Shown one piece after another: positions 1-8,813 of a DNA stretch of 64,000 bases. Position 1 is the stretch's first letter; every line of letters begins with the position of its first letter. The stretch comes from Paenibacillus_L residui (lineage in GTDB: Bacteria > Bacillota > Bacilli > Paenibacillales > NBRC-103111). The notes below the pieces were generated by a model. It searched no databases and was not told the origin of the DNA. It was given only the letters and a program-made list of their open reading frames with translations. Position numbers and translations under genes: made by a program. Location of the stretch: NCBI RefSeq assembly GCF_042677205.1, contig NZ_JBHTIU010000074.1, positions 118,881-182,880 on the forward strand. Reading direction: 5' to 3'.

Positions 1-186
1 GTCATTAACCAGTTGATGAAGAGGAGGATGCCCCTTGTGACGGTATTTGTCGTTAAAATAATTCCTTATCTCCCGCTCGCTAACCTGCTCGTATCCTATG
101 ACCGCAAATTCCTCCGCTTTCATGCGGCATAAATGCAGTATCACTTCCTCCAGTTCTTCCGTCGTAAATGGTCGTTCGTGATCCAT
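1..186 (-). CDS. comN: ComN-like post-transcriptional regulator (partial, C-terminus outside window)
   Basis: The reading frame runs from an ATG at 186 off the left edge, giving the first 62 residues. It begins MDHERPFTTEELEEVI and contains the helical, charged segment FAVIGYEQVSEREIRNYF, which resembles the short 'post-transcriptional regulator' family that includes B. subtilis ComN (YrzD), a protein tied to competence-gene mRNA control and cell-pole localisation. In B. subtilis this gene also neighbours spoVB, which supports the call. A purine-rich GGGGAGGGGAAGG lies just before the ATG as ribosome binding site. It is divergent from spoVB. The end is cut by the window, so length and C-terminus cannot be judged. 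Confidence 0.65.
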   Translation of the reverse strand, partial: MDHERPFTTEELEEVILHLCRMKAEEFAVIGYEQVSEREIRNYFNDKYRHKGHPPLHQLVND

Positions 187-505
187 CGGCCTTCCCCTCC
201 CCAAGGAGTTGTTGCTGACCCTGCCAAAATCAGGTGATACCAGACTATTATCCGCAGATTATCTCAATAGTCCTAAATCTTCTAAAAGTATAACGCTGAA
301 TAATGGAGAAACTCTACTTCTTCAGCCCTTCGGCCGCCCCCTAATTGATCTTACAATCGGCGATCCTCTAGAATATTCTGCGTCCAACGGCTTAATCCTG
401 CCAAGGTTATTATTTTTCTGCTTCGATTTAAGCATGAGCTTGGCCACCCTCTGCATATCCATTATTTAAGACAACCTGCGGGTTAACGGGAAGAGGGGAC
501 ATAAT
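187..505. other. Divergent intergenic region between comN and spoVB
   Basis: This 319-base stretch separates two divergent genes and should hold both promoters. A reading frame starting near 209 has no ribosome binding site and no recognisable protein character, so I do not call it. One sigma-A-like promoter candidate is listed separately. I see no hairpin with a T-run and no riboswitch motif. Confidence 0.5.
345..374 (+). promoter_or_regulatory. Possible sigma-A promoter upstream of spoVB
   Basis: TTGATC at 345-350 and TAGAAT at 369-374 are separated by 18 bases. The match is moderate and spoVB is expected to use the mother-cell factor sigma-E, so this may be fortuitous. Confidence 0.25.
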
Positions 506-2068
506 TTGGGAAAGTATAAGCAATCGTTTATTCAAGGGGCAATGATTCTGCTGGCTGCCGGCATTATCAATCGGCTTCTCGGTTTCCTGCCCCGGATTAC
601 ATTGCCGCGTGTTATTGGCGCGGAGGGGGTTGGCCTTTATCAGATGGGATGGCCCTTCCTCAGTGTCGTGTTGACCATTACGACGGGCGGAATCCCTCTT
701 GCCATTGCCAAGCTGGTCGCCGAGGCGGAATCTCAGGGCAATGAAAGGAGAGCCCGGCAGGTTCTCCATATATCGCTGGCCGTCATCATCAGCCTGAGTC
801 TGCTTTTTACGCTGCTTATCGTCATCTCCTCGCGCTGGATAACCACTCATTTATTTACCGATTCACGTGTATATTATACTTTCTTATGCATGAGTCCGAT
901 TATTCCGATCGTCGGTATCTCGTCGGTTTACCGCGGTTATTTCCAAGGAAGGCAGAACATGATTCCTACAGCGGTTTCCCAGACTTTCGAAACGCTCGTC
1001 CGCATTGTTACGATGCTCCTCTGTTCCTATGTGATGCTTCCTTATGGAATAGAGTTTGCCGCGGCGGGAGCCATGTTCGGCGTCCTGATCGGAGAAATTT
1101 CCGGACTTGTCATTCTATTGTACCAATATAGCGTTACACGTAAAAAGTACAATGTTTACCAATCCGCCAAAATCGGTTCCGGAAACGGGGGCAGGCTGGA
1201 TACTTTAAAAAAGATTTTTCATATTTCCGTTCCGGTAACCGGAAGCCGGCTTGTCGGCTCTTCCTCCTACTTCCTGGAATCCATTCTGATCATCCAAAGC
1301 TTGGCGGTTGCAGGAGTGGCCACCGCCGTGGCCACTTCACAATACGGGGCTCTGCAGGGCATGATCCTGCCGATTCTAATGCTTCCGAGCGCCCTGACTT
1401 ACTCCCTTTCGGTCTCGCTCATTCCATCTTTATCTGAGGCTGCCGCACGCAAGGATATGCGCACGATTCATAAAAGGCTTCACCAATCGCTGCGGCTTGC
1501 GCTGGTTTCAGGAGCCCCTTTTGCCGTCATTATGTATGTGCTGGCTGATCCTATAACTTATTACTTGTACGATCAAAGCGATATCGGCGTCATGTTGAAA
1601 ATGCTGGCCCCCGTTGCGCTGATTATGTATTTAAAAGGGCCGCTTGAGGCAACCTTGCAGGCTCTGAATCGACCCGGGATTGCTCTTAGAAACACGTTGA
1701 TCGGCGCAATTATCAAGCTATTTCTGATTTATTGGCTGGCTTCAAAACCTAATTTCGGCATACTCGGAGCTATTATGGCCATCAATATCCACACGATTGT
1801 GGTAGCTTGGTTAAACTGGTCAAGCGTATCCAGAATGCTGAAATTTTCGATGAACGCGGCCGACTTTTTTAAAGTGGTTGTAGCGATGGGTATTACCGGC
1901 TTAGGCTGCTATGCGGTGATGAACTCCAATTGGATACAGCAGCCCTTTCCGAGATTTATCTATGCCTGTCTGCTGGGATTCACTATCTATCTCGTCTGTA
2001 TTGCCATGCTTAAGATAGTAGACCGCAGTGATTTGAGGAGGGTTCCCTGGATCGGCAAAAAGCTGTAA
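506..2068 (+). CDS. spoVB: Stage V sporulation protein B, MOP-family lipid/polysaccharide flippase
   Basis: The 520-residue product is a polytopic membrane protein of the MOP/MATE-like polysaccharide exporter family, close in length to B. subtilis SpoVB (about 518). It opens with the amphipathic segment KYKQSFIQGAMILLAAGI followed by about 14 hydrophobic segments, with the family-typical RLLGFLPRI near residue 24. SpoVB acts in the mother cell, probably flipping lipid-linked precursors for spore cortex peptidoglycan. The start is TTG at 506, chosen because AAGAGGGG sits 7-8 bases upstream. The gene is flanked by comN and a DUF421 gene as in B. subtilis, and is followed by an intrinsic terminator. 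Confidence 0.9.
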   Translation: MGKYKQSFIQGAMILLAAGIINRLLGFLPRITLPRVIGAEGVGLYQMGWPFLSVVLTITTGGIPLAIAKLVAEAESQGNERRARQVLHISLAVIISLSLLFTLLIVISSRWITTHLFTDSRVYYTFLCMSPIIPIVGISSVYRGYFQGRQNMIPTAVSQTFETLVRIVTMLLCSYVMLPYGIEFAAAGAMFGVLIGEISGLVILLYQYSVTRKKYNVYQSAKIGSGNGGRLDTLKKIFHISVPVTGSRLVGSSSYFLESILIIQSLAVAGVATAVATSQYGALQGMILPILMLPSALTYSLSVSLIPSLSEAAARKDMRTIHKRLHQSLRLALVSGAPFAVIMYVLADPITYYLYDQSDIGVMLKMLAPVALIMYLKGPLEATLQALNRPGIALRNTLIGAIIKLFLIYWLASKPNFGILGAIMAINIHTIVVAWLNWSSVSRMLKFSMNAADFFKVVVAMGITGLGCYAVMNSNWIQQPFPRFIYACLLGFTIYLVCIAMLKIVDRSDLRRVPWIGKKL

Positions 2069-2122
2069 CTCTGTAACGATAATGCCCAACGAAACCCCGT
2101 CCCTTTCATAACATGACGAACA

Positions 2123-2155
2123 AGGCGCCCCTAAACGGGCGCCTGTTTATTTTTT
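2123..2155 (+). terminator. Intrinsic terminator after spoVB
   Basis: AGGCGCCC and GGGCGCCT form an 8-bp GC-rich stem with a 6-base loop, followed on the plus strand by GTTTATTTTTT. It overlaps the last codons of the convergent DUF421 gene. The opposite-strand tail (TTGTTC) is weaker, so it mainly serves spoVB. Confidence 0.85.
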
Positions 2156-2995
2156 ATCCACATATAATTTTCCCTTATGGTCAATGGAACAGAAGAATAC
2201 TTCTTTAAAATCGTTAACTCCATTAGTTTGAAGCTCATTTTTTAGCCAGAAACGGGTTTTTCCGATCTTATCCAGATTTTTATCCTGCACCTTTCCGTCC
2301 ATAATAAGGGGAAGAGGCAATCCTTCGTAGCGGACTTTTTCCTTTGCCGGTTTGGCCGGAGGATTGACTGTTTGCGCCTGGGCCTGAGTTTGAGCCTGTG
2401 CTTGCTTGGACTGTTTGTTTTTCTTCTTCTTGCCCGCTTGCCCCTGTTGTTTGGATGATTGGCTAGAGGACTGAGGCTGGGGCTGGGGCTGACTTGCCTG
2501 TTGAGTAGATAGTGATTGACCTTGCGGTAATTGCTGAGCTTGATTTTTTTGCTTTTCTACTACCGTAAGCTTTCCTGTAGTTTCCAAAATGGCGAATTCA
2601 ACATCGGAAACATTCGTAATTTTGTTTTCGCGCAGCTGAAGGATTAAATCATCCAAATTATACCTTTGTTTCTTCATTTCTTTTCGGTTCAATTTTCCAT
2701 TTTTAATCAAGTAACTGGGCTTTCCATCCATAAATACCCTGAACTTCCGGCTATAGAGCATGATATAGGCAAGGCCAACCTGAATCACGAGCAGGATGAT
2801 GATGGGCAATAACCCTTCCCAGAAGGGCTTATCTTCATCCTCGATAACGAACACCGCAATTTCGGCAATCATTATGGAAATAACAAAGTCGAATACAGAC
2901 AGCTTGCCGATTTCCCTTTTGCCCATAAGTCGAAGCACGATATAAACAATAACATACATGACAATGGTTCGAGTGGAAAGAATCAGAACGTCCAT
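2147..2995 (-). CDS. DUF421 (YetF/YrbG-type) membrane protein with glutamine-rich insert
   Basis: The 282-residue protein has three N-terminal membrane segments (about 5-25, 35-52 and 62-82) and the DUF421 hallmark VFMDGKPSYLIKNGKL near 87-102, followed by LDDLILQLREN and VSDVEFAILETTGKLTV. This places it in the YetF/YrbG family; YrbG-like genes sit beside spoVB in bacilli. Family members are inner-membrane proteins with a cytoplasmic alpha/beta domain and poorly known function. Residues about 149-221 are a low-complexity Q/S/P/K-rich stretch that splits the domain, after which canonical sequence (RYEGLPLPLIMDGKV) resumes. The reading frame stays intact through the insert. Function beyond the family is unknown. 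Confidence 0.85.
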   Translation of the reverse strand: MDVLILSTRTIVMYVIVYIVLRLMGKREIGKLSVFDFVISIMIAEIAVFVIEDEDKPFWEGLLPIIILLVIQVGLAYIMLYSRKFRVFMDGKPSYLIKNGKLNRKEMKKQRYNLDDLILQLRENKITNVSDVEFAILETTGKLTVVEKQKNQAQQLPQGQSLSTQQASQPQPQPQSSSQSSKQQGQAGKKKKNKQSKQAQAQTQAQAQTVNPPAKPAKEKVRYEGLPLPLIMDGKVQDKNLDKIGKTRFWLKNELQTNGVNDFKEVFFCSIDHKGKLYVDKK

Positions 2996-3194
2996 TGTAA
3001 CATCCTCCTGTTCCCTGCTTGCACTGTTGCTCGACAGAACGAAAGGTTCAATGGGTATTCTGACCCTTACCTGCTGCTCTCATGCAATAAATCCTTGTCT
3101 AATTGCTGGCAATTCGCCATCGGCCTTGTCCCGGAAGGGATTACTGATCGCTAGGATTGAACTATTTCAAATCTTCCTTTAATTACGCCGCCGG

Positions 3195-4508
3195 TCATAG
3201 TAAAACAAAATAAACATATAAGGACGAAATGACCAGAGAAATCAAGGTGACCGGTGCCCCTACCTTAAGAAACTCCATATAAGAAAATGCTTTTCCTTCC
3301 TTCTTGGCCATTCCGGCCACGATCAAATTGGCCGATGCGCCGATCAACGTTCCATTGCCTCCCAGGCAAGCCCCTAACGCCAAAGACCACCAAACCGGGT
3401 TCAAAGCGGACGGAGCTACATCAAGCTGAGCTCCCATATCTTTGATTAGAGGAATCATAGTCGCTACGAACGGAATGTTGTCTATCGTTGCCGAAGCAAA
3501 TCCCGAGACCCACAGAACGAGCATTGCGGTAAAAGCGATATCTCCTTCCGTAATCTGCAGCATCCCTGTAGCCAAACTGCGAATAACCCCGGCTTCAATT
3601 AATCCGCCAATGAGCACAAATAGTCCTGCGAAGAACAAAATGGTGACCCACTCTACCGTTTGAAGCATCTCTTCAACATCATTATCTTTAATAGCCACAA
3701 GCATTAGAATCGTAGCCCCGGCCATGGCAATTACGGCGACTTCAAGATGCAGGAGATGATGGATAAGAAAGCCGATAATCGTTAATCCAAGAACGATTAA
3801 TGATTTTATAAGCAAGGGTTTATCCGTTATGTAGCTTCTTGCGCTCAGCTTCATCAATTCTTTGCGCTCCTTGGCCTGCACCTTGAGCTGTTTACCGTAC
3901 AGCAGCTTGAAGAACAACAGGGTCACTCCAAGAATAATAAGAATAACCGGCGCCAGATGAATCAGAAAATCAATAAAATTAAGATGTGTGGCCGAACCAA
4001 TCATTAGATTGGGAGGATCTCCGATAAGGGTTGCCGTTCCTCCCATGTTGGCCGAAATAATCTCGGCAATAAGGAAGGGAACCGGATTCAGCTTAAGAAT
4101 ACGTGTTATAGAAAACGTAATCGGCACCATTAGCAGCACAATAGTCACATTATCCAGCAAAGCCGAGCCCCCTGCAGTAAGCAAAGAGAGAAGAATCAGA
4201 ATCCGGATCGGGTCCCCCTTGGCTTTCTGCGCCGCTCGGACCGCCAAATATTGAAAAACACCGCTTTTGCTCGTAATTCCTACAATGATCATCATGCCGA
4301 TTAATAAAAATATCGTTTTCCAATCCACATAGGATTGATAGGCCGCCTCAAAATCAACCAGACCCAGGATGATCATCAGGATAGCGCCGGCCATGGCAAT
4401 CACTGCCCGGTTCCATTTCTCCGCAACAATCAGTGCGTAGCTGACCAGGAAAATCACTACAGCAGCAACGACTTGCCAGGTCGCCGCTTCCATCGATAAC
4501 TCGTTCAT
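3195..4508 (-). CDS. ArsB/NhaD-type ion transporter (SLC13/IT superfamily permease)
   Basis: This 437-residue, strongly hydrophobic protein has about 11-12 membrane segments and two repeated halves with the paired signatures SALLDNVTIVLLMVP and SATIDNIPFVATMIP, plus SANMGGTATLIGDPPN and LGGNGTLIGASANLI. These are typical of the ArsB/NhaD anion or Na+/H+ transporter family; the substrate cannot be told from sequence and there is no arsR or arsC nearby, so arsenite export is not implied. ATG at 4508 is preceded by AAAGGAG at 8 bases. It is transcribed away from the TIGR04086 gene and stands alone. Confidence 0.85.
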   Translation of the reverse strand: MNELSMEAATWQVVAAVVIFLVSYALIVAEKWNRAVIAMAGAILMIILGLVDFEAAYQSYVDWKTIFLLIGMMIIVGITSKSGVFQYLAVRAAQKAKGDPIRILILLSLLTAGGSALLDNVTIVLLMVPITFSITRILKLNPVPFLIAEIISANMGGTATLIGDPPNLMIGSATHLNFIDFLIHLAPVILIILGVTLLFFKLLYGKQLKVQAKERKELMKLSARSYITDKPLLIKSLIVLGLTIIGFLIHHLLHLEVAVIAMAGATILMLVAIKDNDVEEMLQTVEWVTILFFAGLFVLIGGLIEAGVIRSLATGMLQITEGDIAFTAMLVLWVSGFASATIDNIPFVATMIPLIKDMGAQLDVAPSALNPVWWSLALGACLGGNGTLIGASANLIVAGMAKKEGKAFSYMEFLKVGAPVTLISLVISSLYVYFVLL

Positions 4509-4677
4509 AGTTGCACTCCTTTGTGTTTCGATTGTGCTAATTGAAGATTATACATAAATCTTCCAATCCCGTCTATTACCTGCTCAACCTTTCCCTCCTT
4601 TGTACTAATCACTCCGGCTTGGCCATACAATGTACAAGGATGAGTTTTGCATTCCCAAAAGTAAGGAGGAAAGCTAA

Positions 4678-5067
4678 ATGGAAACCAAGAACGACACTTC
4701 CCGTGTACGGATTCAATCCCCTATCCTGTCCGGCCTGCTGTATGCCTTCATCATTATGAGTATTGCGGCCGTCATTACTTCTCTTATCCTTATGCTAACG
4801 GATCAAAAAGAAGACGCGCTTCCTGCATACGCATACATTATCCATACCATTTCGTTATGCCTGGGAGGATGGGTTGCCGGCAGGAAGGCGGAGATGAAAG
4901 GATGGTATTACGGGGGGATTCTGGGGCTGGTCTATAGTGTGATTATAATTATGATCGGTTTCCTCGGATTTGATAAAGGCTTTGACTTAAACACGATTTT
5001 ATTCAGCGCAGCGAGCTTCTTTATCGGGGCTCTGGGCGGCATTATAGGCGTAAATACCCATAAATAA
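4678..5067 (+). CDS. TIGR04086-family four-helix membrane protein (YrzE-like)
   Basis: The 129-residue product has four hydrophobic helices (about 15-38, 46-65, 75-98, 105-125), with the family-like turns GGWVAGRKAEMKGWYYGGILGLVYS and a glycine-rich last helix. It matches the TIGR04086 family, whose B. subtilis member YrzE lies in the same yajC-to-spoVB neighbourhood. AAGGAGG lies 8 bases before ATG 4678. Function is unknown. The gene is divergent from the NhaD-type permease and about 85 bases upstream of the PAP2 gene, which has its own promoter. Confidence 0.8.
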   Translation: METKNDTSRVRIQSPILSGLLYAFIIMSIAAVITSLILMLTDQKEDALPAYAYIIHTISLCLGGWVAGRKAEMKGWYYGGILGLVYSVIIIMIGFLGFDKGFDLNTILFSAASFFIGALGGIIGVNTHK

Positions 5068-5074
5068 CTTACCA

Positions 5075-5102
5075 TTTACAATCCGTCCTAATGTGATATA
5101 AT
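5075..5102 (+). promoter_or_regulatory. Sigma-A promoter of the PAP2 gene
   Basis: TTTACA at 5075-5080, a 16-base spacer and a perfect TATAAT at 5097-5102 preceded by TGA form an extended -10 promoter about 50 bases before the PAP2 start. Confidence 0.65.
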
Positions 5103-5151
5103 ACGGTTCGTTGTGTTTTTTGGCGACAGACAACCACATTAGGAGGCATCC

Positions 5152-5988
5152 ATGATGTTTAACTTCCACTCTATGACAGGGGTAACCATCTGGACCATTG
5201 TTGCCGTCATTGTATTGTTATGGCTCGCTGCGAGAGCGAATCCCATAACGGTGGCCGGTTCTTTCGTACGGGAATTATTGTCATCCCGCAAATACTTTCT
5301 TCATTTTGCGGCTGTTATAGCCATCCTGTTAGTAAATAGGCTCGAGCTTTGGGTCGAGGAGAAATTACCTGCCCAGACCGATTTTACACCTGCCATCTTT
5401 CATTTGGAGGGTAATCTGGTAGCTTCCATACAGCACTTTTTTGAACATCCGACGCTGACATGGCTCTCTTCCTTCTTCTATGTTGTTGTCTTTCCGGCGG
5501 TCATGATCGTCTCCATTGCCGTATATACCTTTCACAAACGGCAATCTCTTTTTTATGCGGTTTGTTATGCCATAATCGGCAATTATTTGGTGGCGTTCCC
5601 GTTTTACCTGTTTTTCCCGGTTTTTGAAGTCTGGTCTTTCCATCCCGACGTACGTCTTCTGATTTTGGATTCGTTCCCGACCTTTGAAGAAACCTATCGT
5701 TCTCTATCAGGTCTGGATAATTGTTTCCCAAGCCTTCATACCTCGTTATCCGTTACTATGGCCGTCATCGCTTTTAAATCAGGGAACCGATTCTGGAGGT
5801 GGTTTGCGGGCCTAACCGCGGCCTTCATCATCTTTTCCATTTTCTATTTGGGGATTCATTGGGTTACGGATATGGTCGCAGGAGTTGTGCTTGGCGTTAG
5901 CGCTGCATTGGCAGGCATAAAAATCAGCGAAAGAAAGACAGGAAAATCCAAAGTGTACAGTTCTCGGAATGACAGCCTGGGACAGTAA
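5152..5988 (+). CDS. PAP2-superfamily membrane phosphatase
   Basis: The 278-residue protein has about six membrane segments and the two C-terminal PAP2 active-site motifs: CFPSLHT at 191-197 and GIHWVTD at 234-240, whose histidines form the phospho-enzyme and proton donor in this superfamily. The first (KxxxxxxRP) motif is not obvious, as in the PAP2_3/inositol-phosphotransferase-like branch. A lipid phosphate or undecaprenyl-pyrophosphate substrate is likely but not shown. Two in-frame ATGs occur (5152 and 5155); AGGAGG at 5141-5146 is 5 or 8 bases upstream, so the second may be the true start. A bidirectional terminator follows. Confidence 0.85.
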   Translation: MMFNFHSMTGVTIWTIVAVIVLLWLAARANPITVAGSFVRELLSSRKYFLHFAAVIAILLVNRLELWVEEKLPAQTDFTPAIFHLEGNLVASIQHFFEHPTLTWLSSFFYVVVFPAVMIVSIAVYTFHKRQSLFYAVCYAIIGNYLVAFPFYLFFPVFEVWSFHPDVRLLILDSFPTFEETYRSLSGLDNCFPSLHTSLSVTMAVIAFKSGNRFWRWFAGLTAAFIIFSIFYLGIHWVTDMVAGVVLGVSAALAGIKISERKTGKSKVYSSRNDSLGQ

Positions 5989-6083
5989 ATTGTCAATTGT
6001 TGGGGAGCTTGCGGAGAACAATGTGTATAACCGGGAGTCCGGACTTTACTGAGGATAAATGTACGAAACCATCTCTCAAACGT

Positions 6084-6111
6084 AAAAAAGAGCCTGAACA
6101 GGCTCTTTTTT
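6084..6111. terminator. Bidirectional intrinsic terminator
   Basis: AAAAAAGAGCCTG and CAGGCTCTTTTTT form a near-perfect hairpin with T-runs on both strands. It separates the convergent PAP2 gene (plus) and the yajC end of the spoIID-queA-tgt-yajC series (minus). Confidence 0.9.
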
Positions 6112-6154
6112 GTTACCTCTATGTACATGATCTTCCTGCGGCGATACTCTTCTC

Positions 6155-6469
6155 TTATGATTCGGAGCTTGAGGAGACGACGGAATTAATCGCCGATCTT
6201 TCGAAGGTCATCTTGGTCGCATCATTCACCCGCAGCACGCACGTATCGTCTGTAATCTCGATAATCGTTCCGTGCAGCCCGCCGATGGTGATAACCTTGT
6301 CTCCCTTCTTCAAAGCTTGCAGCATCGTGTTTCTAGCTTTCTGCCTCTTCTGCTGCGGACGCAGCAACAAGAAATAGAGGATCAGGAACATTAAGGCAAT
6401 CGGCCAGAGGGATAGAAGCAAATTGCCCGTACCCACTGGCTCAGCCGCCGCTTCAGCCATATATCTCAT
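6155..6469 (-). CDS. yajC: Preprotein translocase accessory subunit YajC
   Basis: This 104-residue protein has one membrane helix (about residues 16-38, LLLSLWPIALMFLILYFLLL) followed by the YajC signature RPQQKRQKARNTMLQALKKG and a small beta domain with GDKVITIGGLHGTI. YajC associates with SecDF-YidC at the inner face of the membrane. Two ATGs lie close together; the one at 6469 is preferred because AAAGGGG is about 9 bases upstream, whereas the ATG at 6475 would be too close. It ends in a serine-rich tail. It follows tgt, as in many bacteria. Confidence 0.9.
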   Translation of the reverse strand: MRYMAEAAAEPVGTGNLLLSLWPIALMFLILYFLLLRPQQKRQKARNTMLQALKKGDKVITIGGLHGTIIEITDDTCVLRVNDATKMTFERSAINSVVSSSSES

Positions 6470-6505
6470 TAACATTCACCCCTTTCCACTTCGACCCCGA
6501 TTTAG

Positions 6506-7642
6506 TTAAAATCCACTTGTGTTGTCATTCATTCCATACTGCTCGAAGAACTCATCCCTGAAGTCCTGTAAACGGTCTTCACGGATAGCTTGTCTTACCT
6601 TGCGCATCAATTCCAACAGAAAATGCAAGTTATGATACGTAGTCAGACGGATCCCGAACGTTTCATCCGCTTTCAACAGATGGCGAATGTAGGCACGGGA
6701 ATAATTGGAGCAGGTGTAGCAGCTGCATTCCGGATCCAGAGGCCCGAAATCATCTGCAAACTTGGCGTTGCGGATCACCATCCGTCCCGAGCTGGTCATA
6801 ACCGTGCCGTTGCGGGCGATCCGTGTCGGAAGGACACAATCGAACATGTCTATGCCGCGCATCGTTCCCTCTATCAACGCGTCCGGAGATCCCACTCCCA
6901 TTAAATACCTTGGTTTCCCTGCGGGAAGCAAAGGAACGGTGTAATCCAGCACCTCGTACATCAATGCTTTAGGTTCTCCTACACTCAGTCCACCAATAGC
7001 ATAACCCGGGAAATCCAACGAAGTCAACTCCGCCGCACTCTGTTTTCTCAAATCCTCATACATCCCTCCTTGAACAATTCCAAACAAGGCCTGTTCGTCC
7101 GGACGGGCATGACTTTGAAGGCAGCGTTCCGCCCAACGGGTGGTCCGTTCCAACGATTGCTTACAGTAGGAATGATCCGCCGGATAAGGAGGACATTCAT
7201 CGAATGCCATCATGATATCCGAACCGAGCGCATTCTGAATTTCCATAGCCTTCTCCGGAGAGAGGAACAGCTTATCCCCGCTGAGATGAGAACGAAATTC
7301 AACCCCCTCTTCGGAAATTTTGCGCATTTCGTTCAGGCTGAACACTTGAAATCCGCCGCTATCGGTCAGGATGGGCCTGTCCCAATTCATAAAGCGGTGC
7401 AATCCCCCTGCCCGCTTAATGATTTCGTGACCGGGACGCAGGAACAGATGATAGGTGTTGCTTAAAATTATATGCGCGTCCATTTGCTTTAATTCTTCCG
7501 GGCTCATGGTTTTAACCGTTGCCTGAGTGCCTACGGGCATAAAAGTAGGAGTCTCTATCACGCCGTGAGGAGTATGGACACGTCCCAGGCGCGCTCCCGT
7601 TTGCTTGCAGGTTTTAATTAATTCATAAGTTACCGCCGCCAT
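6506..7642 (-). CDS. tgt: tRNA-guanine transglycosylase
   Basis: The 378-residue enzyme exchanges G34 of GUN-anticodon tRNAs for the queuosine precursor preQ1. Visible family features are TDSGGFQVFS with the active-site aspartate at about 94, FDECPPYP, GIVQGGMYEDLR, the substrate loop GGLSVGEP, the tRNA loop PTRIARNG, and a C-terminal zinc site CSCYTC with a downstream YHNLHFLLELM histidine. Length is normal (bacterial Tgt about 370-385). AAAGGGATGA precedes the ATG. It lies 55 bases after queA, the next enzyme of the same pathway, and before yajC. Confidence 0.97.
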   Translation of the reverse strand: MAAVTYELIKTCKQTGARLGRVHTPHGVIETPTFMPVGTQATVKTMSPEELKQMDAHIILSNTYHLFLRPGHEIIKRAGGLHRFMNWDRPILTDSGGFQVFSLNEMRKISEEGVEFRSHLSGDKLFLSPEKAMEIQNALGSDIMMAFDECPPYPADHSYCKQSLERTTRWAERCLQSHARPDEQALFGIVQGGMYEDLRKQSAAELTSLDFPGYAIGGLSVGEPKALMYEVLDYTVPLLPAGKPRYLMGVGSPDALIEGTMRGIDMFDCVLPTRIARNGTVMTSSGRMVIRNAKFADDFGPLDPECSCYTCSNYSRAYIRHLLKADETFGIRLTTYHNLHFLLELMRKVRQAIREDRLQDFRDEFFEQYGMNDNTSGF

Positions 7643-7697
7643 AACCGCTCATCCCTTTTCTCTTTTGCATTAAATGTTTTACCGGCTTGCCTGGCCG

Positions 7698-8804
7698 TTA
7701 ATAGATAAACATGGCATCTCCAAAGCTGAAGAAACGATACTTGTGTTGAACAGCTTCCTCATAAGCTTTCAGTATGCGCTCACGACCGGCCATTGCGCTG
7801 ATCAGCATCATTAATGTAGATTTCGGCAGATGAAAGTTCGTCAAGAGAGCGTCCACAAGCAGAAATGGCACCCCCGGGTATAGAAATATATCTGTCCACC
7901 CGCTGCAGGCCTTTATCTCTTGCAGTGCTTCCTTGTCCTGTACCATTGGTCCGGCTCCCAGTCCACAAACTCTTGCTGCCGTTTCCAATGTTCGCGCCGA
8001 TGTTGTTCCCACAGCAATAACGCGGCCCCCGGAAGCCCTGGTTTCATTGATGGCATCGGCAGTCTCCTGGGGTAAGCTGTAGTACTCCGCATGCATTTCA
8101 TGCTCCTCAACGCGGTCGACAGATACCGGGCGGAACGTTCCCAGACCAACATGCAGGGTTACATAAGCGATACGGACTCCTTGCCGCTGCAGCCTTTCCA
8201 AATATTCGGTCGTAAAGTGAAGCCCTGCCGTCGGGGCCGCCGCAGATCCTTCATGCTTCGCATAAACGGTTTGATAACGCTCCCGGTCTTCGAGCCTTTC
8301 CTTAATATAAGGCGGAAGCGGCATTTGTCCCAGGCGATCAAGAATCTCATTGAATATTCCTTGATACTCAAATCGCAGAACCCGGCTCCCCATTTCTCCC
8401 GCTTGCTCCACCACCGCTGTGAGCAGCGGCTGACCGGCGGAATCGGGGGCCCCCTCCGATGCATCGTCCGAACCGAACTCTATCCGTGAGCCTTCCTTGA
8501 ATCGTTTGGCCGGCCGCAGCAATACTTCCCAGCGGTCTTCCCCCAACGATTTGAGGAGCAGTACTTCTGCCTTGGCACCGGTATCTGCTTTATAGCCAAA
8601 AAGCCGGGCTGGAATGACCCGCGTATCATTTAACACGAGTAAATCCCCGGCTTTCAAATAACTTTCCAGCTGCTCGAAAAGATGGTGTCCGATCCGGCCC
8701 GTCTGCTTATCCAGAGCCATTAACCGGGAATGAGTCCGGTTCTTCAGAGGTGTCTGAGCAATTAATTCCTCAGGCAGATGATAATTAAACAATTCTACAT
8801 CCAT
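7698..8804 (-). CDS. queA: S-adenosylmethionine:tRNA ribosyltransferase-isomerase
   Basis: QueA converts preQ1-tRNA to epoxyqueuosine-tRNA by transferring the ribosyl group of SAM. The 368-residue product starts FNYHLPEELIAQTPL and carries the family blocks DLLVLNDTRVIPARLFG, EVLLLKSLGEDRWEVLLRPAKR, PLPPYIK, AAPTAGLHFT, VTLHVGLGTFRPV, ARTLETA and LLTNFHLPKSTLMML. It is slightly longer than the usual ~342-350 owing to a small loop around SDDASEGAPDSAGQP. The start lies 9 bases after the spoIID-like stop, and its likely Shine-Dalgarno (AAGGAC) lies in that gene's last codons, suggesting translational coupling. Confidence 0.97.
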   Translation of the reverse strand: MDVELFNYHLPEELIAQTPLKNRTHSRLMALDKQTGRIGHHLFEQLESYLKAGDLLVLNDTRVIPARLFGYKADTGAKAEVLLLKSLGEDRWEVLLRPAKRFKEGSRIEFGSDDASEGAPDSAGQPLLTAVVEQAGEMGSRVLRFEYQGIFNEILDRLGQMPLPPYIKERLEDRERYQTVYAKHEGSAAAPTAGLHFTTEYLERLQRQGVRIAYVTLHVGLGTFRPVSVDRVEEHEMHAEYYSLPQETADAINETRASGGRVIAVGTTSARTLETAARVCGLGAGPMVQDKEALQEIKACSGWTDIFLYPGVPFLLVDALLTNFHLPKSTLMMLISAMAGRERILKAYEEAVQHKYRFFSFGDAMFIY

Positions 8805-8813
8805 AGCTATTAT

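Noticed and set aside
209..469. Open frame of 86 codons between comN and spoVB
   Set aside because: No ribosome binding site, no protein-like character, and it lies in a divergent promoter region.
3195..4508. Arsenite pump ArsB
   Set aside because: The family is shared with NhaD-type antiporters and no arsR or arsC is nearby, so only the family name is supported.
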